From contig CAMICF010000084.1 in NCBI GenBank assembly GCA_946222495.1, forward strand, positions 1 to 11,454: DNA of 11,454 nt, given 5' to 3'. The DNA comes from an uncultured Janibacter sp. (GTDB lineage: Bacteria; Actinomycetota; Actinomycetes; Actinomycetales; Dermatophilaceae). Of this stretch, positions 1-5,890 are shown in pieces; the first letter of the stretch is position 1, and every line of letters begins with the position of its first letter. The notes under the pieces are model-generated. The model was not told where the DNA came from and searched no databases. It was given only the letters and a program-made list of their open reading frames with translations. Position numbers and translations under genes: made by a program.

Positions 1-1
1 C

Positions 2-310
2 AACGTCCTCGCCGGCGTCACCGGTTCGGCCTCGGGCGGCATGAGCATCGCCCTCGAGACCCTCGGTGACCAGTTCAAGGAGATGGCCGTCGCGCAGGGC
101 ATCGACCTCGAGCTCCTCCACCGGGTCACCGCCATCTCCTTTGGTGGCTTCGACGCGCCGCCGCACAACGGCGCGGTGATCACGCTGCTCGCCATCTGCG
201 GGCTGAGCCACCGGCAGTCCTACAAGGACATCGGTGTCGTCGCGATCGTCGTCCCGGTGATCTCGCTCATCGTCGTCATCATCCTCGGGACGCTCTTCGG
301 CAGCTTCTGA
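2..310 (+). CDS. GntP-family permease, C-terminal fragment
   Basis: This is the 3' end of a membrane transporter of the GntP family (proton symporters for gluconate and related organic acids, including hydroxybutyrate permeases). The reading frame is open from the first bases of the window, so the start lies outside; about 102 residues are visible. The fragment contains a small-residue helix (VTGSASGGMSIALETLG), then the family-typical PHNGAVITLLAICGLSH block followed by a YKDI sequence, and ends in a strongly hydrophobic final helix (GVVAIVVPVISLIVVIILGTLF). The PHNGAVITLL/SYKDI pattern fits the hydroxybutyrate-permease-like branch as I remember it, but the substrate cannot be decided from the tail alone. 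It ends 68 bp before the convergent MurA-like gene, with a strong hairpin between. An internal ATG at 41 is not a plausible start because homology-like sequence precedes it. Confidence 0.85.
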   Translation, partial: NVLAGVTGSASGGMSIALETLGDQFKEMAVAQGIDLELLHRVTAISFGGFDAPPHNGAVITLLAICGLSHRQSYKDIGVVAIVVPVISLIVVIILGTLFGSF

Positions 311-320
311 GGCACGCCCA

Positions 321-370
321 GCACGAAGGGAGGCCCCCACCGGTGATCCGGTGGGGGCCTCCCTTCGTGC
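321..370. terminator. Perfect 23-bp hairpin between convergent genes
   Basis: Bases 321-343 and 348-370 are exact reverse complements, giving a 23-bp GC-rich stem with a four-base TGAT loop. It lies between the stop of the GntP permease (310) and the stop of the MurA-like gene (378), and it is symmetric, so it can serve both convergent transcripts. No T tract follows on either side, which is common for actinobacterial terminators. The stem carries the CGAAGGG/CCCTTCG word discussed in the findings. Confidence 0.85.
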
Positions 371-377
371 GTCGTGG

Positions 378-1919
378 TCAGCCGATGTCGCGGAAGGGCT
401 GCACGCTCGCACCGAGGGCGTTGAGGCGCTCGGCGAGGTCCTCGTACCCGCGGTGGATGACGTAGACGTTGCGCAGGTACGACGTCCCCGGCGCGGCGAG
501 CATCGCCAGGAGGACGACGACGCCCGGGCGCAGGGCCGGCGGGCAGGTGACCTCGTTGGCACGCCACCGGTTCGGGCCCTCGACGAGCACGCGGTGCGGG
601 TCGAGGAGGGTGACCTTGCCGCCGACCTTGTTCAGCTCGGTGAGATAGATCGCCCGGTTGTCGTAGACCCAATCGTGGATCTGCGTCGTGCCCTCCGCGC
701 AGGCCGCGATGAGCGCGAAGAAAGGCAGGTTGTCGATGTTCAGCCCGGGGAAGGGCATCGGGTGGATCTTGTCGATCGGCGCCTTGAGCGGGCCGGGGTG
801 CGTCGTGATGTCGACGAGCCGCGTCCGGCCGTTGTGGGCCTCGTACTCGTCGGAGAGCGTGTACTGCATGCCCATGCCGGCGAGGGTGGCCAGCTCGATC
901 TCGAGGAACTCGATCGGGCAGCGCTTGATGGTGATCTCCGACTTGGTGACCACGGCGGCGGCGATGAGGCTCATGGCCTCGATCGGGTCCTCGCTGGGGG
1001 AGTACTCGACGTCGACATCGATCTCCTGCTTGCCGGTGACGACGAGGGTCGTCGTGCCGATGCCCTCGACGGTGACGCCGAGCTTCTCGAGGAAGAAGCA
1101 CAGGTCCTGGACCATGTAGTTGGGCGAGGCATTGCGGATCGTCGTCCGGCCGGGGTGGCGGGCGGCGGCCATGAGGGCGTTCTCGGTGACGGTGTCACCG
1201 CGCTCGGTGAGGATGATCGCCGAGTCGGAGGCGTTCTTGGCGGAGACCCTGGCCTCGTACCAGCCCTGCGTCGCGGCGACGTCGAGGCCGAAGTGCGTCA
1301 GCGAGGTCATGTGCGGCTCGACCGTCCGCGTGCCGAGGTCGCAGCCACCGGCGTAGGGGAGCCGGAAGTCGTCGAACTCGTGGAGCAGCGGGCCGAGGAA
1401 CATGATGACGGTGCGGGTGCGGCGGGCCGCCTCCTCGTCCATCGTGTCCAGGCTGAGGCGCTCCGGCGGGACGATCTCGAGGTCCGAGCTGTTCGGCAGC
1501 CAGCGGGTCTTCACGCCGATGGAGTCGAGCACCTCGAGGATGCGGTTGACCTCCTCGATGCGGGCGAGGTTGCGCAGCGTCGTCGTGCCCTTGTTGAGCA
1601 GCGAGGCGCAGAGGAGCGCGACGGCGGCGTTCTTGCTCGTCTTGACGTCGATCGCGCCGGAGAGCGTGCGCCCTCCCTCGATCTGGAGGTGGACTGCGCC
1701 GGTGCTCGACGTGCGCGTCAGCGCGACGAGCTCGGTGTCGAGGGCCTCGCTGATCCGGGCGAGGCTGTCCAGGGTGAGGTTCTGACCGCCGGCCTCGATG
1801 CGGGTGACGGCGCTCTGGCTCGTCTCGAGACGGGCAGCCAGGTCGGACTGGGAGAGGCCCGCGCGGTTGCGCGCCTCCTTGATGGTCGTGCCGATACGGG
1901 CGAGGTAGTCATCAGACAT
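378..1919 (-). CDS. murA: MurA-type enolpyruvyl transferase with N-terminal XRE helix-turn-helix
   Basis: This 513-residue protein joins two domains. Residues about 8-65 form an XRE/Cro-type helix-turn-helix (IKEARNRAGLSQSDLAARL, then SQSAVTRIEAG). Residues about 75-510 form an EPT domain of the UDP-N-acetylglucosamine 1-carboxyvinyltransferase family, which transfers enolpyruvate from PEP to UDP-GlcNAc in the first committed step of peptidoglycan synthesis in the cytoplasm. The enzyme signature looks intact: SKNAA with Lys96/Asn97, the active-site Cys193 in GGCDLGTRTVEPH, Asp396 in PFPGLNIDNLPF and Arg464 in LRPGVVVLL. Retained Cys193 differs from mycobacterial MurA, which has Asp there. Normal MurA is about 420 residues with no HTH, so this is a paralogue of a longer actinobacterial type; whether it is catalytic, regulatory or both is unknown. 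The ATG at 1919 is chosen because the HTH starts right after it; no good ribosome binding site is visible. A palindrome at 1934-1945 suggests self-regulation. Confidence 0.88.
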   Translation of the reverse strand: MSDDYLARIGTTIKEARNRAGLSQSDLAARLETSQSAVTRIEAGGQNLTLDSLARISEALDTELVALTRTSSTGAVHLQIEGGRTLSGAIDVKTSKNAAVALLCASLLNKGTTTLRNLARIEEVNRILEVLDSIGVKTRWLPNSSDLEIVPPERLSLDTMDEEAARRTRTVIMFLGPLLHEFDDFRLPYAGGCDLGTRTVEPHMTSLTHFGLDVAATQGWYEARVSAKNASDSAIILTERGDTVTENALMAAARHPGRTTIRNASPNYMVQDLCFFLEKLGVTVEGIGTTTLVVTGKQEIDVDVEYSPSEDPIEAMSLIAAAVVTKSEITIKRCPIEFLEIELATLAGMGMQYTLSDEYEAHNGRTRLVDITTHPGPLKAPIDKIHPMPFPGLNIDNLPFFALIAACAEGTTQIHDWVYDNRAIYLTELNKVGGKVTLLDPHRVLVEGPNRWRANEVTCPPALRPGVVVLLAMLAAPGTSYLRNVYVIHRGYEDLAERLNALGASVQPFRDIG

Positions 1920-1928
1920 GCCGACAAC

Positions 1929-1950
1929 GGTAACTCATATATGAGATAAC
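1929..1950. promoter_or_regulatory. Palindromic candidate operator upstream of the HTH-MurA gene
   Basis: CTCATATATGAG (1934-1945) is a perfect 12-bp palindrome. Extending the symmetry to 1929-1950 keeps 9 of 11 base pairs. It sits in an AT-rich island within otherwise very GC-rich DNA, centred about 20 bp upstream of the start codon at 1919. On the minus strand the centre contains TATATG, a possible -10 element that would give a very short leader; no convincing -35 is seen. The location suits an operator for the gene's own XRE domain, but binding is inference. Confidence 0.55.
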
Positions 1951-2016
1951 CAAAATCTCCCCGGGTGTCGGCGTGTCGCCGAGGTCACACACCGTACGCG
2001 ACGAAGGGGGCGGACG

Positions 2017-3261
2017 TCAGCCCTGGTGGGCCGCGAACGCCGCGGTGAGCATCGGCGCGACGATCTCCTGCTGCCACTGACGCACGCCGTGGCGGCCGAG
2101 GGCCTCGGCGAAGGCCTCGGGGGTGAACTCCTCCGGCGGGGTCCAGACGACGCGGCGCAGGGGATCGGGCGAGCAGACGTTCTCGATGGGGATCGTGTGC
2201 TCCTCGGCGAAGCGCGTGAGCTCCTCGCGGGTCGCCGTGAGCCGCTCGGCCGCGAGGGGGTCGCGGTTGGGCCAGGAGCGTTGCGGCGGAGGGCCGTCCG
2301 ACTTCACGGAGGCGGGAGGCAGGTCGTCCTCGGGCAGCTCTCGCGCGCGCTCCACGGCGGCGAGCCAGGCGCGCTGGTTGCGCTGGATGGCGCGGTGGCC
2401 ACGGGGCAGGTCGGTGGGTGACGCCTGGTCGGCGAGGGCGATCTCCACGAGCGACGCGTCGGGGATGACTCGCCCGGGGGCGGTGTCCCGGTCGCGGGCG
2501 ATCCGGTCGCGCTCCCACCACAGCTCGCGCACGGTGGCGAGCACCCGGGGCTGACGGATCTTGTGCAGCCCCGACGTCCGGCGCCACGGGTCCTCGCGGA
2601 CGGCGGGGCGCCAGGTGAGGAGCGACTCGAACTCCTGGCGGGCCCACTCGGACTTGCCCTGCATGGCGAGGTCGGCGCCCATGAGGTTGCGCACCTCGGT
2701 GAGCACCTCGACGTCGAGCGCGGCATAGCGCAGCCAGGGCTCGGGGAGCGGTCGCGTCGACCAGTCGACCGCGGAGTGCTCCTTGGCCAGGCTGATCCCG
2801 AGGTAGTGCTCGATGACGGCGGCGAGGCCGACCTTGGGCATGCCCAGCAGGCGTGCGCCGAGCTCGGTGTCGAAGATCTGCCGCGGGACCAGGCCGACGT
2901 CGCGCAGGCAGGCGAGGTCCTGGGTGGCGGCGTGGAGGATCCACTCGCCGGTGCCGATGGCCCGGTCGAGGGGCTCGAGGTCGGGCAGGTAGACCGGGTC
3001 GACGAGCCAGGTGCCCGAGCCCTCACGGCGCACCTGGACGAGGTAGGCGCTCTGCCCGTAGCGGTAGCCCGACGCCCGCTCGGCGTCGAGCGCCACCGGG
3101 CCGACCCCCGCGGCGATCGCGTCGGCGCAGTCCAGGAGCTCGGACTCGCGGGTGATGACCGGTGGCACACCCTCGGCTGGCTCGGTCAGCACCGGGAGGG
3201 GCGCCTCCTCGGGTGCCTCGAGCGGTGCCTCTTCCGTCCCCTTCGTCGATCCCGTGCTCAA
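2017..3261 (-). CDS. rnd: Ribonuclease D (DEDDy 3'-5' exonuclease with HRDC domain)
   Basis: This is a 414-residue RNase D-type exoribonuclease, a family that trims 3' ends of tRNA and other stable RNA. The DEDDy catalytic set is complete: Asp59 and Glu61 in VALDAERASGYRYGQ, Asp115 in ILHAATQDLACL, and Tyr179/Asp183 in YAALDVEVL. The substrate-fold motif LLGMPKVGLAAVIEHYLG follows at about 138-155. An HRDC-like nucleic-acid-binding region lies at about 225-310 (ELWWERDRIARDRDTAPGR), with a further C-terminal HRDC-like helical segment at 345-410. I chose TTG at 3261: it overlaps the DUF3000 stop (TTGA), has GGGG 8 bases upstream, and keeps the LTEPAEGVPPVI segment typical of actinobacterial members. 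An in-frame ATG at 3381 would extend the protein 40 residues into DUF3000 with Arg/Gly/Pro-rich sequence and is unlikely. It is probably cotranscribed with DUF3000. Confidence 0.87.
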   Translation of the reverse strand: MSTGSTKGTEEAPLEAPEEAPLPVLTEPAEGVPPVITRESELLDCADAIAAGVGPVALDAERASGYRYGQSAYLVQVRREGSGTWLVDPVYLPDLEPLDRAIGTGEWILHAATQDLACLRDVGLVPRQIFDTELGARLLGMPKVGLAAVIEHYLGISLAKEHSAVDWSTRPLPEPWLRYAALDVEVLTEVRNLMGADLAMQGKSEWARQEFESLLTWRPAVREDPWRRTSGLHKIRQPRVLATVRELWWERDRIARDRDTAPGRVIPDASLVEIALADQASPTDLPRGHRAIQRNQRAWLAAVERARELPEDDLPPASVKSDGPPPQRSWPNRDPLAAERLTATREELTRFAEEHTIPIENVCSPDPLRRVVWTPPEEFTPEAFAEALGRHGVRQWQQEIVAPMLTAAFAAHQG

Positions 3262-3839
3262 CGGCGACGCCCCGGCAGTGCCACGACGCCCTCCGGCATG
3301 GGCGGCAGTCCGCCGACCGTGCCGAGCATGTCCAGCCAGGCCTCGAGGTGCGCCCCGACCTCGGGGCCGCGGGGGCTCCACGAGGCCCGGACCTCCATCT
3401 CGACGCTCTGGTCACGGTCGTCGAGGTCACCGAAGGACTCGGACACGACGTGCGTCACGGTCCCCGCGAGGTTGTCCGCCTCGACCTCGTGCGCCTCGAG
3501 GGCGTCGGTGAGCCAGGACCAGCCGACGGCACTGAGCATCGGGTCACCGATGACCTCCGCCTCGAGCTCCGCGCGGGCGAAGGTCACGACGCGCCACGCG
3601 CTGCCCCAGGGCTCCGGCACGGCCGGGTCGTGCAGGAGGACGAAGCGACCGGTGGCGACGTCCTCGTCGTCGCTGGCGTCGACGATGTCGGCGGTCATGG
3701 CGACGGCCTGCGGAGCCAGCCGGGTGGGTGCGGGCACCTCGGTCAGACGCACCTCGGGGCGCAGCCGTGCGGCGTGCACGGAGCGCAGCGCGTGCGTGAA
3801 CTCGGGCGTCTCCGCGCCGGGAAGTGTTCGGGATGCCAC
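3258..3839 (-). CDS. DUF3000 family protein
   Basis: This 193-residue protein has the DUF3000 pattern: an early LRSVHAARLRPEVRLTEVPA segment, then APQAVAMTADI, GRFVLLHDP, PWGSAWRVVTFARAELE, MLSAVGWSWLTDALEAH and an acidic stretch followed by VEMEVRASWSP. Function is not known to me; the family is an actinobacterial protein commonly found beside RNase D and hemE, and no catalytic motif or membrane segment is visible. The start is a GTG at 3839. A TAnnnT hexamer (TACCCT, minus strand, 3851-3846) lies six bases upstream, so the message could be leaderless. The stop overlaps the TTG start proposed for RNase D, which suggests translational coupling. Confidence 0.82.
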   Translation of the reverse strand: MASRTLPGAETPEFTHALRSVHAARLRPEVRLTEVPAPTRLAPQAVAMTADIVDASDDEDVATGRFVLLHDPAVPEPWGSAWRVVTFARAELEAEVIGDPMLSAVGWSWLTDALEAHEVEADNLAGTVTHVVSESFGDLDDRDQSVEMEVRASWSPRGPEVGAHLEAWLDMLGTVGGLPPMPEGVVALPGRRR

Positions 3840-3935
3840 TCTGCGAGGGTAGGCCTCTCGGGCGGGTCCGCCCGGGAGGCCACGCCGGGGGAGCGGTGGG
3901 GATGGGGCCCCCGGCGCCGTGCGAGGATCGGCCAC
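3840..3935. promoter_or_regulatory. Divergent promoter region between DUF3000 and hemE
   Basis: This 96-bp spacer must hold the start signals for both directions. On the minus strand TACCCT (3851-3846) sits six bases before the DUF3000 GTG. On the plus strand GAGGAT (3923-3928) sits seven bases before the hemE GTG. Both spacings match the -10 to start distance of leaderless actinobacterial mRNAs, and neither gene has a clear Shine-Dalgarno. No good -35 hexamer is seen for either. Confidence 0.4.
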
Positions 3936-4979
3936 GTGAGCACTGCAGCATCGCCCTCCGAGAGCCCCCTGGTCCGCGCGGCCCGGGGCGAGTCCGTCCC
4001 GCACACGCCCGTGTGGTTCATGCGCCAGGCGGGACGATCCCTGCCCGAGTACCGCGAGGTCCGCCGGGGCACCGACATGATGGTGGCCTGCCGCACGCCG
4101 GACCTCGTCACCGAGATCACGCTCCAGCCCGTGCGGCGCCACCGCGTCGACGCGGCGATCTTCTTCTCCGACATCGTCGTCCCGCTGCAGGCGGTCGGGG
4201 TCGACATCGACATCGAGCCCGGCGTGGGGCCCGTCCTCGACGTGCCCTTCCGCTCCCGCGAGGACCTCGACCGGATCCCCGAGCTGACGCCCGAGATGAT
4301 CCCGGACATCGCCGAGTCGGTCCGACGGATCGTCCTCGAGCTCGGGCCGACCCCCCTCATCGGCTTCGCCGGTGCTCCCTTCACCCTCGCCTCCTATCTC
4401 ATCGAAGGCGGCCCGAGCCGCAACCACGAGGAGACCAAGGCGCTCATGCACGGCGACCCCGAGCTGTGGAACGACCTCTGCGCCCGGCTCTCCCAGATCT
4501 CGGCGGCCTTCCTGTCCGTCCAGGTCGACGCCGGCGCGAGCGCGATCCAGCTCTTCGACTCGTGGGCGGGCTTCCTCTCGAAGGCCGACTACCGCCGGCA
4601 CGTCCTGCCGCACAGCACGGCGACCCTCGCCGCGCTCGCGGAGAAGGACGTCCCCCGCATCCACTTCGGCGTCGGGACGGGCGAGCTGCTCCCCGACATG
4701 GCCGCCGCCGGCACCGAGGTCATCGGCGTCGACTACCGCGTCAACCTCGCCGAGGCCATCGAGCGCGTCGGCGGCGACCAGCCGGTCCAGGGCAACCTCG
4801 ACCCGGCGCTGCTCTTCGCGCCGTGGGAGGTCATCGAGACCCAGGTGCGCCGGATCCTCGCCGAGGGTCGTGCCGCGCCGGGCCACATCTTCAACCTCGG
4901 TCACGGCGTCCTCCCGGAGACCGACCCCGTGGTGCTCACCCGCCTCGTCGAGCTGATCCACGAGGTCAGCGCCCGCTGA
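3936..4979 (+). CDS. hemE: Uroporphyrinogen III decarboxylase
   Basis: HemE removes four acetate carboxyls from uroporphyrinogen III to make coproporphyrinogen III in the cytoplasm. The 347-residue length is normal for the family. Hallmarks are present in order: PVWFMRQAGRSLPEYR with Arg30, FFSDI with the substrate-binding Asp79, GFAGAPFTLASYLIEG with Tyr154, LFDSWAG at 207-212, HFGVGTG, GVDYRVNL, QGNLDPALL at 285-293 and FNLGHGVLPETDP with His323. The start is taken as GTG at 3936, because the N-terminal sequence before PLVRAARGE is short in this family and in-frame sequence further upstream is Arg/Gly-rich shadow. It starts a heme locus continued by hemG and hemQ, but here a minus-strand DUF4349 gene lies between; the two 3' ends overlap by 14 bp. 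Confidence 0.96.
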   Translation: MSTAASPSESPLVRAARGESVPHTPVWFMRQAGRSLPEYREVRRGTDMMVACRTPDLVTEITLQPVRRHRVDAAIFFSDIVVPLQAVGVDIDIEPGVGPVLDVPFRSREDLDRIPELTPEMIPDIAESVRRIVLELGPTPLIGFAGAPFTLASYLIEGGPSRNHEETKALMHGDPELWNDLCARLSQISAAFLSVQVDAGASAIQLFDSWAGFLSKADYRRHVLPHSTATLAALAEKDVPRIHFGVGTGELLPDMAAAGTEVIGVDYRVNLAEAIERVGGDQPVQGNLDPALLFAPWEVIETQVRRILAEGRAAPGHIFNLGHGVLPETDPVVLTRLVELIHEVSAR

Positions 4980-5679
4980 GCGGTGCCGGGCTGCGGCGAG
5001 CACGCCGGCGCAGCCACCAGACGATCGGCGCGAGGACGACGAGCCCGGTCAGCGCGAAGGGGGTCACCGCGCCCAGGACCGTCAGCGCGACGGTCAGTGC
5101 GGAGGTGAATCCGCCCCAGCCCTGCTTCAGCCCGGCGACGAAGCCGGTCGGCCCGTCCTCCTCGGTCGCCTCGTCCGCGGAGCCGGGCGTGACGAGGCTG
5201 ACGGTGATGGGAGCGGTCGTCGTGCGCTTCTCCAGCGACTTCTGCTGGCTCACCATCGACTCGAGGTCGGCCTCACGCTGGGCGAGCTCGTCCTCGAGCG
5301 TGACGACCTGGTCGAGGTCCTCGGTGTCGTCGATGAGTCCGCGCAGACGCTCGACGGACTTCTTCAGGGTGCGCACCCGGGACTGCGTGTCCGTGTACTG
5401 CTGGGTGAGGTCCTTGGCGTCGCTCGTGCGCTCGGAGACCGTCCCGAGGTCGGCGAGCGTCGTCATCGTCGAGTCCAGCTCGTCGACCGGGACGGTGACG
5501 ACGACCTCCGCCCAGGAGCTGGTGGACTCGTCGTCGCCGAGCCGGGTGTCCTCCGAGGAGACGTAACCGCCGGCGTCGGTCGCGACGGAGCGCACCTTCG
5601 CGCTCGACCGCTCGATGTCCTTGACCGTGAGCGTCAGGCCGGCCGTGCGCGCGATGTGGGTGCCGGCGGGGTCCTTCAT
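4966..5679 (-). CDS. DUF4349 protein, body of gene lacking its signal peptide
   Basis: The reading frame from ATG 5679 gives 237 residues. Residues about 11-165 are a DUF4349 domain: IARTAGLTLTVKDIERSS, TDAGGYVSSEDTR, AEVVVTVPVDELDSTMTTLADLG, then a long heptad-like helical section from 85 to 150 and a closing TAPITVSLVTP. A single membrane helix lies at about 191-222, followed by an Arg-rich tail (WWLRRRARR). DUF4349 proteins are normally lipoproteins or secreted proteins anchored by such a C-terminal helix; their biochemical role is not established to my knowledge. The natural N-terminus, with ribosome binding site and signal peptide, sits upstream in another frame (5680-5762), so this gene looks frameshifted. 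Translation from 5679 could occur through an ATGA overlap, but the product would lack an export signal. Confidence 0.75.
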   Translation of the reverse strand: MKDPAGTHIARTAGLTLTVKDIERSSAKVRSVATDAGGYVSSEDTRLGDDESTSSWAEVVVTVPVDELDSTMTTLADLGTVSERTSDAKDLTQQYTDTQSRVRTLKKSVERLRGLIDDTEDLDQVVTLEDELAQREADLESMVSQQKSLEKRTTTAPITVSLVTPGSADEATEEDGPTGFVAGLKQGWGGFTSALTVALTVLGAVTPFALTGLVVLAPIVWWLRRRARRSPAPLSGR

Positions 5680-5762
5680 CGACCCCGACCGCCGCTTCTC
5701 GGACGAGCCGCTGCTCGCGCTGTCCTGGCGAGTGCCGCAAGCCGGTGCGTGGTCCGCTTCAT
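5676..5762 (-). pseudogene. Out-of-frame signal peptide remnant of the DUF4349 gene
   Basis: A start codon at 5762 has a good ribosome binding site (AGGGG at 5773-5769, six bases away) and begins MKRTTHRLAALA, the n-region and first part of a bacterial signal peptide. The hydrophobic core is missing: the frame then runs into Arg/Ala/Gly-rich sequence and stops at 5676. The neighbouring frame across the same bases reads QDSASSGSSEKRRSG, which looks like the Ser-rich linker that normally follows a lipobox Cys. The simplest reading is a small deletion near 5720-5735 that removed the core and the lipobox and shifted the frame, or a sequencing or assembly gap. The short frame ends on the TGA of an ATGA whose ATG is 5679. 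Confidence 0.6.
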
Positions 5763-5890
5763 GATGATCCCCTGATGTCGTGGTCCCGGCCCCCTGCCGG
5801 TCCCTCTCGCGTACTCGGACGTCACCGGTCGGTCGTCGGTTCCATCGGGGCGACGGCGAAGGGGGCCGGCGGCGGTGGGAGAGTGGGGGC
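5763..5890. other. Divergent spacer between the DUF4349 gene and hemG
   Basis: This 128-bp stretch separates two divergently read genes and should contain both promoters. I see the DUF4349 ribosome binding site at 5769-5773, a GGGAG (5877-5881) nine bases before the hemG start, and one copy of CGAAGGGG at 5857-5864. I could not pick a convincing -35/-10 pair in either direction. Confidence 0.4.

Noticed and set aside
351..1949. Long plus-strand open frame (532 codons) antisense to the MurA-like gene
   Set aside because: It mirrors the high-GC third-position pattern of the real gene; composition is Arg/Gly/Ala/Asp-rich with no recognisable domain, while the minus strand encodes a full HTH-EPT protein.
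3262..3381. N-terminal extension of RNase D from an ATG at 3381
   Set aside because: The added 40 residues are Pro/Arg/Gly-rich, overlap the end of DUF3000, and precede a better-placed TTG start.
3162..3935. Upstream extension of hemE in the same frame
   Set aside because: It crosses DUF3000 and RNase D in antisense, and the hemE homology begins only after the GTG at 3936.
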